A stretch of DNA of 64,000 bases from Desnuesiella massiliensis (GTDB lineage Bacteria; Bacillota; Clostridia; Clostridiales; Clostridiaceae), in contig NZ_LN879457.1 in assembly GCF_001403615.1 (NCBI RefSeq), positions 1,054,001 to 1,118,000 on the forward strand, in the 5' to 3' direction. Below the pieces are notes generated by a model. The model searched no databases, was not told the DNA's origin, and worked only from the letters and a program-made list of their open reading frames with translations. The stretch's first letter is position 1; every line of letters starts with the position of its first letter. Shown one piece after another: positions 35,290 through 44,127 of the stretch. A program made the translations under genes and the position numbers.

Positions 35290-36837
35290 ATGGGGAAATT
35301 TGATATTAATTTAGAACAAGCTATGGAATTACTTAACTTAAAGCCTGGATTTACAGAAAATGAATTTAAAATTAATTATAGAAACCTAATGAAAAATATT
35401 CATCCTGATACTCTAGGAGATATAAATGAAGCAGCTCGCAAAATTATTGAAGATGAAGTAAAAAGAGTTAATATTGCTAAAGGAATTATTGAATCATTTC
35501 TAATGAAACAGAGCTCTGATATTAATAATGAAGATAAACAAAAAAGGGAGAGAGAACAACAGGATCGGCAAAGAAGAGAGAAAGAACGACAAGAACATCA
35601 AAGAAGAGAGAGGGAACAACAGGAGCAACAAAGAAGAGAGAAAGAACGACAAGAACAGCAAAGAAGAGAGAGGGAACAACAGGAGCAACAAAGAAGAGAG
35701 AAAGAACGACAAGAACAGCAGAGAAGAGAGAGGGAACAACAAGAGCAACAAAGAAGAGATAGAGAACAACAAGAACAGCAGAGAAGAGAAAAAGAACAGG
35801 AGCAACGAAGAAAAGAAAAAGAACGTCAGAAACAGGAAAGAGAAGAGGACATACTTAAATGGAAAAAATACGCAAAAGAAAAAGAACGAGAGGCTAAACA
35901 AGAAGTAAAACAAGAGTTGAGAGAGAAATATAGACAGAATAATAGAATGTTCAATTTTATTCCTGGTTTTGGAACAGGTGCTAAATGGAAAATGGTAGTG
36001 GCCATAATATACTATAGTTTATGCTTATTTATGGCTACAGGGGGAATATACTTATTTCTATTTTTCATTTCAATACCATTTTTTGTATATAACCTTATAA
36101 AAAGTATAAAAATTAAAACTACCAAATTTATTATAATTACAATAATAGCATTTGTAACATTTTGTATTAGCATATATATGACACCTGAAACCAAAAATGC
36201 AGTAGAAACAAAGACTACAGTGGATTCTAATGGAAATAAAAGTCAAGAAGCTAATACTAACACTTCTAGAGATAATTCAGTTAAAACAAGTATTTCTGAT
36301 ACAAGCGAAAAATCAAAAAATGAAAATAGAGATCAAGAAAAACCTCAAATTAATAGCCAACTATCATCAACAAATATTGAATCATCTGAGAAAAAAAGCA
36401 ATCAACAAATATCAACAAATCAGGTACCTGTAAAGCAAGAAGATACTAAAACGTATTCTAATGATGTTACTAAAGCAGTCTCTGCATTAGGCATTGATTA
36501 TCGATCATTATTACATGGTGGGTTAACTGATGGAATGAGTTTCGATATAAGATATGAACCTACATCTGGGTATAGCAAAGCATCGAATGGACATGAGTTT
36601 ACATGGTGGTTTGATCAACATAAAGATTCTATAAACCAGGTAACTTTGCGTTTGCCAGAAGTTGAAGATAGGGAATTAGCGTTACAGTATGTATTAAATG
36701 GAATTAAGGATCATTATAAATATACTTCAGTTGAAAAAGATGGTGATTTTAAAGCTTGGATACAAGGCCATGGTTTTATTATAAAAGTAGAAATCAATCA
36801 ATCTAAAGGATATGATATTATTGTAATGTCCCAGTAG
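35290..36837 (+). CDS. Membrane-anchored J-domain protein with charged repeats
   Basis: 515 residues in four parts. Residues 1-75 form a J-domain (INLEQAMELLNLKPGFTENEFKINYRNLMKNIHPDTLG) with the HPD motif that stimulates Hsp70. Residues 80-215 are an Arg/Glu/Gln-rich, probably coiled-coil region from DNA repeats. Two or three membrane helices follow (about 230-300). A Ser/Asn/Lys-rich linker then leads to a C-terminal domain (about 400-515). GGAGGG precedes the ATG. It would tether DnaK activity to the membrane inner face. No partner gene is recognisable next to it. Confidence 0.78.
   Translation: MGKFDINLEQAMELLNLKPGFTENEFKINYRNLMKNIHPDTLGDINEAARKIIEDEVKRVNIAKGIIESFLMKQSSDINNEDKQKREREQQDRQRREKERQEHQRREREQQEQQRREKERQEQQRREREQQEQQRREKERQEQQRREREQQEQQRRDREQQEQQRREKEQEQRRKEKERQKQEREEDILKWKKYAKEKEREAKQEVKQELREKYRQNNRMFNFIPGFGTGAKWKMVVAIIYYSLCLFMATGGIYLFLFFISIPFFVYNLIKSIKIKTTKFIIITIIAFVTFCISIYMTPETKNAVETKTTVDSNGNKSQEANTNTSRDNSVKTSISDTSEKSKNENRDQEKPQINSQLSSTNIESSEKKSNQQISTNQVPVKQEDTKTYSNDVTKAVSALGIDYRSLLHGGLTDGMSFDIRYEPTSGYSKASNGHEFTWWFDQHKDSINQVTLRLPEVEDRELALQYVLNGIKDHYKYTSVEKDGDFKAWIQGHGFIIKVEINQSKGYDIIVMSQ
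35581..35760 (+). repeat. Three 60-bp tandem repeats in the J-domain gene
   Basis: Three near-identical 60-bp units at 35581, 35641 and 35701, with degenerate partial units before and after, encode 20-residue RREREQQEQQRREKERQEQ-type blocks. The purine-rich strand bias is extreme. Copy number could vary by slippage without breaking the frame. Confidence 0.9.
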
Positions 36838-36840
36838 TAA

Positions 36841-36880
36841 AACTTGAATCACACGGATTGAGGTGATTCAAGTTTCTAGA
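36841..36880 (+). terminator. Hairpin after the J-domain gene
   Basis: AACTTGAATCAC (36841-36852) pairs with GTGATTCAAGTT (36863-36874); only a short T-rich tail follows. The rest of 36881-37225 is AT-rich with no gene visible. Confidence 0.6.
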
Positions 36881-37225
36881 AAAAAGCACTGCAATTATAA
36901 AAATTAAGAAAAAATATAAAAACTATAATGCATAAAATGATAACGCCATTGAAATATAAGGCATTAAGAAATGTTATACGAATATTAAAAATATAAATCA
37001 AAGTTACAATATTTTAACCCATAGAATCCTTATACAACAGAAAAAGAATATATGGAAGTATTGGTTATATAAAACTCTACAATTTTAACACAGCTAAGAA
37101 GTAGTTAGGGTTCTACTAAAATTTGTTATGAAATTATGTGTAATAGTATGATAAGGTTACTATTAGATAAGGCTATATAGATTGAAGATATATGATACTA
37201 TTCTTTATGATAATGGGGGAACAAA

Positions 37226-38758
37226 ATGAAGAGTATAAGAATTAAAAATTTAAGGTCACTAAAGGACACGAATGATATCGAGTTTAGAGGACTTACTGTT
37301 TTAGTGGGAGAAAATAGTGCAGGTAAAAGTACACTTATAAGAACATTTCCACTCATTAAGCAAAGTATAGAGACAGAAACAACTACACCGTTTTTATGGT
37401 ATGGAAACTATGTTGACTTCGGAAGCTTTAAGGAGAGTTTAAATAAAGATAATGAAAATCAAATAGTATTTAATTTTAAATTGAGAACACAAGTAAATAG
37501 AATCTTTGCTAGAAGATATGCTTATAGAGGAATTTATGGTAAAAATACAATTGATATGAGTATTTCTATTTGGCTTGAAGAAAGAGAGAAAAATGATTAT
37601 GTTAGTAGAATTAACTTGATAGTTGAAGATAATGAAATTGATATTAATATAGGTAAAAAAGATAAGATTGAGAAGTTAACTATTAACTCTGAAGATTTTA
37701 CTAGTATGGTTAAGGATAACATAGTAGTAACTGTTGGTAGAGGTATAATTCCAATAATTGTTAATAATGATAATGTTGAGAGTAATATATCACATTATAG
37801 AATATATCGGGAAGATAATAAGTTCCAGCAAGAACTAGTAAGCTTTTTGGCAAGCAATGTGAATGTTAATACAAGCTTTCCTAGAATTATGCAAATTATA
37901 AGTTCATTTATCATTGCATCTAAAGTACAATTTGTAGAGAATATAAAAAAAATAGATGTTGGTTTAAAATCTTGGAGTAAGTTTACGAAGAGTATTAAAG
38001 AAGATGAAATAGCATTTATACGAAACTTATTTCTTGGATCATTACTGCAAGTCATGCTAGAGTTTCTATCTGATTCCATTGGTAACTTTTATAGAGAAGC
38101 TTATTATATAGCACCAGTTCGTGCAAATGCAGAACGATATTATAGAATTCAAAATCTTTCAGTTGATTCTGTAGATTTTCAAGGAAGGAATTTACCTATG
38201 TTACTAGCAAATCTATCAGACAGGAAGAAGGAAGAATTTTCGAAATGGGTACAAAAATATTTTGGATTTGGAATAAAACTACAGGTTACTGAGGGACATA
38301 TATCCGTTAATGTAATAAAGGAAAAAGTAACAGTAAATATGGCGGATTGTGGTTTTGGGTATTCTCAAATTTTACCTATAATAACTCAATTATGGCTGTT
38401 AACATATAAAAAAGGTAGTAATACATTTAATAAAGATTTAACGCTAATTATAGAGCAGCCTGAATTACATCTACACCCTAAGTTACAGGCAAACTTAATT
38501 GATGCTTTTATTAATTGTATATTTGTTGGTAGACAAGCCGGAATTAATTTGAGGATAGTTATAGAGACGCATAGCGAAACAATAATAAATAGAATTGGAT
38601 ATTTAATATACAAAAATAAATTTAGCAAAGAAGATGTGAATATATATATATTTAATAAATTAAATACAAATGAAACAGAAGTGGTACAAGGTCGATATGA
38701 CGATGAAGGATATTTAGATAACTGGCCGTCAGGATTTTTTGACCCTAAGGAGGAATAA
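37226..38758 (+). CDS. OLD/AbiL-like AAA ATPase (DUF3696-like)
   Basis: 510-residue ABC/SMC-type ATPase of the OLD-like group. Walker A is VGENSAGKSTLIRTFPLIKQ (about residue 28), a Q-loop-like region follows, the ABC-signature-like ADCGFGYSQILPII is near residue 375, Walker B IIEQPELHLHPKLQ near 409, and IETHSETIINRIG near 447. Proteins of this layout pair with nucleases in phage-defence systems (AbiL, Gabija, PARIS and retron ATPases). Its stop is one base from the start of the next gene, whose ribosome binding site lies inside this reading frame, so the two are translated together. Confidence 0.85.
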   Translation: MKSIRIKNLRSLKDTNDIEFRGLTVLVGENSAGKSTLIRTFPLIKQSIETETTTPFLWYGNYVDFGSFKESLNKDNENQIVFNFKLRTQVNRIFARRYAYRGIYGKNTIDMSISIWLEEREKNDYVSRINLIVEDNEIDINIGKKDKIEKLTINSEDFTSMVKDNIVVTVGRGIIPIIVNNDNVESNISHYRIYREDNKFQQELVSFLASNVNVNTSFPRIMQIISSFIIASKVQFVENIKKIDVGLKSWSKFTKSIKEDEIAFIRNLFLGSLLQVMLEFLSDSIGNFYREAYYIAPVRANAERYYRIQNLSVDSVDFQGRNLPMLLANLSDRKKEEFSKWVQKYFGFGIKLQVTEGHISVNVIKEKVTVNMADCGFGYSQILPIITQLWLLTYKKGSNTFNKDLTLIIEQPELHLHPKLQANLIDAFINCIFVGRQAGINLRIVIETHSETIINRIGYLIYKNKFSKEDVNIYIFNKLNTNETEVVQGRYDDEGYLDNWPSGFFDPKEE

Positions 38759-38759
38759 C

Positions 38760-39920
38760 GTGTTATTTTGCATTGAAGAGAGTATCTTAGACGTTTTACA
38801 AGATGAAAGAGTAAAAGATGCATTATCTAATTTAGCAATGGCTAGAAAGAAGGGAAAGCATCTAATATATGCCTCAAGAAAAGTTTTAGAAGAGTTAATA
38901 AGAAGTAGTGAATTAGATAAATTTCCGAGAGATGTATTTTTAAGGCTTAATTCAAGAAGCAGTAAATTAAAAGCATATCTAAATGAATTTGATAGAAGGA
39001 TTGAGCTAGTTTCTGATATTAGTATTGTGCAAAAATATATTGATAAAGACGGAAAACAAGTTATTAAACTACCAATATATTTTTTGGAGGAATTAAATTT
39101 AGTAACTGAAAGCATGTTAATATTAGAAGATATAAATGATTACAAAATGTATAAATATATAGTAGATTATGCTTTGGCAAAAAGAAATTTAACAGATGTG
39201 AAGGTGAATTTTAATATAATACCAGGAGCTGGTGGAGGAATTAGCAAAGTATTCTTAGAAAAAATAAAGGACTGCAAACATTTGGTAATTAGTATAGCAG
39301 ATACAGATAAGACTAGTCCTAACGAAAGTTTAGGTCCAACTATAAGGCCATTGATTAGATACTATAATAGAATAAAGAATAAGTGCTTAGGAGAGGCGTT
39401 TTATAGTGAATATCACGAAGTAGAGAATTTAATTCCGCAATTTTGTTATGAAAAATTAGGTTTACTAACTGACAGCGAAATAAAAAGTTATATTGAAGTT
39501 GCTACAACTTCATTAGTAAAGGAAGAATTAAAAATACCTATTGAGTGGAAAGTATTTCAACTTAATGTCTATAAACTAAAAAGACAAGATGTTTTTAAAT
39601 ACTTTGATTATAAAAAAGGAATAACATTAACCAATTTTAAAAACATTCATGGAGAAGAATATTGGAGTAAGATATTATCGGATATAGGGGTAAAGTTTAA
39701 TATAGATGACTATAAGCCTATTGATGATATTAATAAAGGTACCTTAGTTATCAATGGATTTAATGACAATGTTTTAAATACTACTTTTGAGATATTAGGA
39801 GAAACGAATTTAAACTTGCTAGATACGTTATTATCAGAGGAATTAAAAATACTTTGGGTGAATATAGGGGATTTCTTGATAAATTGGGGATGTGGAGGTA
39901 TTCCTATAAGATTTTTATAA
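38760..39920 (+). CDS. TOPRIM-like partner of the upstream ATPase
   Basis: 386 residues from GTG 38760, which has AAGGAGG six bases upstream. An N-terminal helical part precedes a probable TOPRIM fold: LILEDINDYKMYKYIV supplies the acidic residue of motif 1 (about residue 124), NIIPGAGGGIS follows, and HLVISIADTDKTSPN gives the DxD motif (about 180). The C-terminal half is unrecognised. TOPRIM domains cut or bind nucleic acid with Mg2+. Coupled to an OLD-like ATPase, this looks like a two-gene anti-phage module. The TOPRIM call is from motif spacing only. Confidence 0.65.
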   Translation: MLFCIEESILDVLQDERVKDALSNLAMARKKGKHLIYASRKVLEELIRSSELDKFPRDVFLRLNSRSSKLKAYLNEFDRRIELVSDISIVQKYIDKDGKQVIKLPIYFLEELNLVTESMLILEDINDYKMYKYIVDYALAKRNLTDVKVNFNIIPGAGGGISKVFLEKIKDCKHLVISIADTDKTSPNESLGPTIRPLIRYYNRIKNKCLGEAFYSEYHEVENLIPQFCYEKLGLLTDSEIKSYIEVATTSLVKEELKIPIEWKVFQLNVYKLKRQDVFKYFDYKKGITLTNFKNIHGEEYWSKILSDIGVKFNIDDYKPIDDINKGTLVINGFNDNVLNTTFEILGETNLNLLDTLLSEELKILWVNIGDFLINWGCGGIPIRFL

Positions 39921-40101
39921 TTATGATGTATATAATGAGGTTTTAGTTTAATATTTAAAGTACATTGATAAGATTTAAGAAAATATAATTCAGAGAAAGC
40001 GGTGTTATAGTAGAAATTTAACTAGGAAGTTTAGCTTAAAATTTTATAAAAGCTAACTGATTTGCATCAAAAATTTGTATAATAATGAATAAAGGTGGCT
40101 T

Positions 40102-40437
40102 TTGGGAATATTAGAAAGTGATGATTATTACATAAAAGAAACATATATAGGACTTGAAGAAATTAAATCTGAAGAGAATAAAATCTCTGGAGCACCAATA
40201 ACTTCTTTTGCAACGAGATAAAAAATAAAAAAACTTGAACGTGCTAAGAAGTCATTCATATCGTTAGAGGATAGTAGAGTAAATAATGTAGAGGCCTTAA
40301 ATGAATATATAAATACTTACATAAAATTAGTAAAGTATGTATTTGGAACTTATAGTAAATATATGCCATCATTTGATTATAAAGACAAGAAGTTAAACCT
40401 AAAAAAGCAAGTCATCAAAGTTTGCTTGTCATATTAG
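40102..40437 (+). pseudogene. Decayed gene between the two defence modules
   Basis: A frame beginning at TTG 40102 (GILESDDYYIKETYIGLEEI) hits a TAA at 40219-40221, then continues in the same frame as KIKKLERAKKSFISLEDS to a TAG at 40435-40437. The coding look persists across the stop, so this is probably a broken gene. No family recognised. Confidence 0.45.
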
Positions 40438-40480
40438 TAGTTTAGTAGACTTATTTAGATGTATTTAATTATTTTTAGAA

Positions 40481-40784
40481 TTGAATGAAATGATTATGAA
40501 CAAAGATGTTTCATATGTTGCACCATTTTCAATTTTAGGTAAGCCAACAAGGCATATTTTAATACTTCAAAAAATAAATTATAAGGAAATTAAAAGAAAT
40601 ACTATAGATAAAGATGATTAAGCAAAAGTAATACGAATTTTTTATGTTGGGCGATTTTATGAAAAATGTTATTGAATATAATAAAGAAATGCAGAGTATA
40701 GTTTTAGAACATGTTTCGCTAGACACATGGGAAGGTTGTAATTATGTTCATCTGGTGGAGGAATTTGATGGAGTTAAAAATTAA
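40481..40784 (+). pseudogene. Further gene fragments before the retron operon
   Basis: Two short open pieces: 40481-40621 (NEMIMNKDVSYVAPFSILGKP...) and 40659-40784 (MKNVIEYNKEMQSIVLEHVS...). They look protein-like in composition but lie in different frames. They may belong to the same lost gene as 40102-40437. Not assigned. Confidence 0.35.
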
Positions 40785-40880
40785 ATGAAGTTATGATTCA
40801 TATTTGTTTATATTCTATATATATAGATATGATAAAATAATATTAAGAAGTAAGTTAGATATTGTTTAAAAGGTGATATT

Positions 40881-41771
40881 ATGGATCAAGCAATTATAGA
40901 TAATATAGTCAAGGAATGCATTGCTAAGTGGGGAAGAGATTCTAGGACAGAAAGATTTGAGGAATTAGTTAATTTATGGTTAGATAAAGTTCATGATGGA
41001 GATAAAAATATATATTTGAAGCTTTTAAAAAATTTTAGATATTATAGCAAGAAAAATGAAAATGATTATGCTAGCTTTATAATAAATAATATTATAAAAG
41101 TTGATAAAGATATTGAGGAAACAATTGTTATACCACTGTTAAAACCAGAAGAAGGAATGAGTGGAGCATATAAGATTTTAAGAAGTATACAAGTTGTTGG
41201 TGGATTAAGAGCAGAAGTATGTCCTATAAATCTGCTTAATTTTGAACAAAAGTATGATATTGATTTAATTAAAAATATCATTATTGTGGATGATATTTCA
41301 GGGACAGGAAGAACTTTAGAAAAAAGCTTGAAGTATATGAAAGAAAGTTACCCCTCATTTTTCCATAACAAAATGGTATACGTTTCATGTTTAGTAATAT
41401 CAGAAGTAGCAAAGTCACATATTCAACTAATTAAAGACATACATTTTTGGCAGTATGATATTACTAAAAAGGCTTTTGATAATGGACATATATTTTCGGA
41501 AAATGAAGTCGAGAGTACAAAAGATAAAATTAAGATATATGAAAAAATGTTAAGTACACAAAAGGATGAAAGTGATATATTTGGTTTCGAGAATAGTGAA
41601 TTGTTAATTGCATTTTCAGATGATACACCAAATAATACGCTACTAAGTTTTTGGAAAGAAAATAATGGCTGGAAACCCATATTTCCAAGAGCAAGGAGAA
41701 GGCAAAAACCAGGATGGGCAAAAAGTAATAAAACTAATATTAAATTAAATATTAGTATGATGCAAAACTAA
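40881..41771 (+). CDS. Phosphoribosyltransferase-like retron accessory protein
   Basis: 296 residues, with AAAGGTGATATT before the ATG. The core is a PRTase fold: a hood-like early region (IEETIVIPLLKPEEGMSGAY) and the PRPP-binding loop NIIIVDDISGTGRTLEKSL at about 133-150. The C-terminal third ends in a basic stretch (FPRARRRQKPGWAKSNKT). PRTase-like proteins together with a winged-helix partner and a retron RT make up a known retron class (type III in the Mestre scheme, from memory). In such systems the PRTase is the presumed toxic effector, released when phage disturb the RT-msDNA. It is first in the operon here. Confidence 0.8.
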   Translation: MDQAIIDNIVKECIAKWGRDSRTERFEELVNLWLDKVHDGDKNIYLKLLKNFRYYSKKNENDYASFIINNIIKVDKDIEETIVIPLLKPEEGMSGAYKILRSIQVVGGLRAEVCPINLLNFEQKYDIDLIKNIIIVDDISGTGRTLEKSLKYMKESYPSFFHNKMVYVSCLVISEVAKSHIQLIKDIHFWQYDITKKAFDNGHIFSENEVESTKDKIKIYEKMLSTQKDESDIFGFENSELLIAFSDDTPNNTLLSFWKENNGWKPIFPRARRRQKPGWAKSNKTNIKLNISMMQN

Positions 41772-41806
41772 TATAGTAGATTATTTGAAGGGTGTAGAAA
41801 AATATA

Positions 41807-42184
41807 ATGGATTATGATAAAATCATTATGATAATTTACTTTAATACATATAAAGATACATATGATTTTGAAGAAATTAAGGAATATTTAGGATTTTCTT
41901 TTGATCAATTAGATGACTTTATTAATGAACTTATAGTTGAAAAACTACTTGAGTATGATGAGGATTATATATTAAAGGTTTCAAATAAAGCTATCGAGTT
42001 ATTGGAAACACTTAATTTAAGAAATATATTGTTTGAGGATTTATTATTAGACTATAGTGAAAAGATGTTGAGTGATATTCGCTCTGAAATAAAACTTAAT
42101 ATTAATGATGTATATATACCCGAAAATTTTGATAAAAAGTTTAAGGGATATAGTAGTAAAAGCTTTCCTAGAAGTAGAGAGTGA
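41807..42184 (+). CDS. Winged-helix-like small retron accessory protein
   Basis: 125 acidic residues, 35 bases after the PRTase gene. The first 75 residues (KIIMIIYFNTYKDTYDFEEIKEYLGFSFDQLDDFINELIVEKLLEYDEDYIL) read as a winged-helix fold: helix, helix, recognition helix, then a beta wing. The C-terminal tail is basic and Ser-rich (KGYSSKSFPRSRE). Its place between a PRTase and a retron RT agrees with the small wHTH partner described for type III retrons. DNA or msDNA binding is inferred. Confidence 0.65.
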   Translation: MDYDKIIMIIYFNTYKDTYDFEEIKEYLGFSFDQLDDFINELIVEKLLEYDEDYILKVSNKAIELLETLNLRNILFEDLLLDYSEKMLSDIRSEIKLNINDVYIPENFDKKFKGYSSKSFPRSRE

Positions 42185-42193
42185 GTCTGCTCT

Positions 42194-42369
42194 CTGAAAC
42201 AATGATGTAACTTAATTTTATTGCACTAATAATTTGAATGGGGTATTCCTTATAAGAAATTATTAGTGCAGGCTTAAAAGCCTGGCTTTCTATATCTTAA
42301 AGCATCTTATACTAATATCTTTTTTAGTTGTATTAATATGCTTTAAGAAATAGATAGCCAATATTTCAG
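42194..42369 (+). ncRNA. Candidate retron msr-msd RNA
   Basis: It fills the gap between the wHTH and RT genes. The ends CTGAAA (42194-42199) and TTTCAG (42364-42369) can pair as a1/a2. The msr part has a 14-bp stem TGCACTAATAATTT/AAATTATTAGTGCA (42222-42235 and 42257-42270) and a short AGGCTT/AAGCCT hairpin. The msd candidate is a long stem, TGGCTTTCTATA plus TCTTAAAGCAT (42283-42305), pairing with 42338-42360 with only two mismatches. A branching G in the AATG after a1 is possible. The layout a1-msr-msd-a2-RT is the retron order. Exact ends need experiment. Confidence 0.72.
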
Positions 42370-42418
42370 TATAAGATAAGAGTAGGAGAGCTTTTACAAA
42401 TAAAAGTAGGTAAGATAT

Positions 42419-43432
42419 ATGAGTGATTATTTATATAAATTAAAGGAAGCGTTAAACTTTGAAAAAGTTGATATTAAATATAGTGAACTTTGTATTGAGT
42501 ATGCATCTAGACTAATCAATAATAACATGCCAGTAATTTATGACAAAAAGCATTTTTCTTTATTATTAGGAATTGAACAACAATATATTAATAAATTAGT
42601 ATTATGTACAGATAGATTTTATAAGAAGTTTAGTATTAGGAAGAAAAATGGTGGAGATAGAATTATTTCTATTCCTAATATTAGATTAAGATGTATACAG
42701 AGATGGATATTGGATAATATTATATATAATATCCGTGTATCAGAAAATGTAACAGGGTTCATACCAAATAAATCAATTGTTGATAATGCAAGAGCACATG
42801 TTGATAGTGATGCTATTTTGGCCTTAGATATAAAGGATTTTTTTCCATCCATAAGCTTTGATAAAATATTTAGGTTATTTAATTACTATGGGTATACAAC
42901 TGAGATTTCATATTGTCTGGCTAGAATATGCACATTAAATAATACTCTTCCACAGGGAGCTCCAACCAGTCCATACCTAGCTAACATAGTATGTAAAAAA
43001 ATGGATAAAAGAATATCTTCTTTAAGTAAGAAAATAGGAGCTAAATATACAAGATATGCAGATGATATAACAATATCAGGTAAAAAAAATATTACTAGTT
43101 ACAGTAAATTAATTAAAGATATAATAAGAGATGAAGGTTTTTTAGTTAATAATGAAAAAACGAGGGTAATGTATAGAAATAGACAACAAAGAGTAACTGG
43201 ACTAATTGTAAATAAGAAAATAACTGTGCCAAAAGAAAAAATTAGGTATCTAAGACAACAAATTTATTATATAAATAAATATGGTGTTGTTGGTCATAGG
43301 GAAAAATCTAAAGTTAAGCATAGAAATATCAAGGAACACCTATATGGACTTGCTTACTTTATAAAAATGGTAGACGAAATTAAAGGTGAGAAATTTTTAA
43401 ATGATCTGAATAAGATAAATTGGGAGAGTTAG
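42419..43432 (+). CDS. Retron reverse transcriptase
   Basis: 337-residue RT that would make msDNA from the upstream RNA. Motifs in order: KKNGGDRIISIPNIRLRCIQRWI (RT1-2), NVTGFIPNKSIVDNARAHV, ALDIKDFFPSISFDKIF (catalytic Asp, about 140), LPQGAPTSPYLANIVCKKMD (about 178), KYTRYADDITIS (YADD, about 211), then QRVTGLIVNKKITVPKEKIRYLRQQIYYI. The VTG triplet after the YADD domain and the SPYLANIVC/KMDKRI pattern resemble retron RTs such as Ec86. It lacks the maturase and endonuclease domains of group II intron RTs. Intact. Confidence 0.92.
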   Translation: MSDYLYKLKEALNFEKVDIKYSELCIEYASRLINNNMPVIYDKKHFSLLLGIEQQYINKLVLCTDRFYKKFSIRKKNGGDRIISIPNIRLRCIQRWILDNIIYNIRVSENVTGFIPNKSIVDNARAHVDSDAILALDIKDFFPSISFDKIFRLFNYYGYTTEISYCLARICTLNNTLPQGAPTSPYLANIVCKKMDKRISSLSKKIGAKYTRYADDITISGKKNITSYSKLIKDIIRDEGFLVNNEKTRVMYRNRQQRVTGLIVNKKITVPKEKIRYLRQQIYYINKYGVVGHREKSKVKHRNIKEHLYGLAYFIKMVDEIKGEKFLNDLNKINWES

Positions 43433-43435
43433 TAC

Positions 43436-44127
43436 AATTAAATTTGAATGTGTAAGTATATTACATACCACACTGTTGAACTCTTACAAATATTAAATTT
43501 TTAGGGCCTTTTTTGCTTCTTACAGTTCATAGAAGAACACTACATTCGCATTAAAATGAAGACATGCTAAAAATATTTTTAGACACTCTTTTAATGTATT
43601 GTTAGCAAGAATAAAACAAAGCATATAAAATGATACTTCTCTTATAATAATTTTTACAGAATTCATTTTAACTATAGTAATATATTATATTTAAGATAAA
43701 CAGACTTTAATATTGACCCTTAGTGTTATGGATTCTTTCAGCTTCACTTGTGGGGCATGGTACAAATCCAGAATATAATGAAGAAGTTAAGCTGTAGTCA
43801 AATAAATTAAATACGTTAGTAATATAAATAACACAACAAATGTAATAAAATAAGAAAATTTACAATTTATTATAATACATAAACTAATAAGATAAATAGA
43901 TTATATAACTTTTATAAGTAAGATAGCATGAGAAAAAATATTTTTCCTCGTTCCAGCTGGTAGTGGATTAGTGACAATAATGCTCACAAAATGATCACAA
44001 AATCTATTTTTTACTAATAGATAGAATTATACACTATTAGAAAAGGTATATAGTAGTACAAGTATTTTCAATGCCTTAAAAGATATGAGTTTATATAAAT
44101 ATAAGTGATTATAAATATAGTTACGTC
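43436..44127. other. Gene-free right end of the element
   Basis: About 690 bases of AT-rich DNA between the RT gene and the right att repeat. I see no ORF with coding character, and short frames are broken by stops. It probably holds arm sites for the integrase, but none can be named. Confidence 0.5.

Noticed and set aside
35581..35760. CRISPR array
   Set aside because: The repeats are adjacent without spacers and code for protein. No cas genes or spaced repeats occur anywhere in the window.
35500..35913. Open frames on the opposite strand and in another frame of the J-domain repeats
   Set aside because: A repeat length divisible by three keeps all frames open; their Leu/Phe-rich or Lys/Asn-rich products are shadows of the real gene.
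37226..43432. A single retron with an ATPase-TOPRIM effector (type I-like) spanning both modules
   Set aside because: About 960 bases of decayed sequence separate the ATPase pair from the retron operon, and the RT already has its own adjacent PRTase and winged-helix genes. Two separate modules fit better.
42419..43432. Group II intron or DGR reverse transcriptase
   Set aside because: There is no maturase or endonuclease domain, no intron ribozyme around it, and no template/variable repeat pair. The VTG motif and upstream RNA point to a retron.
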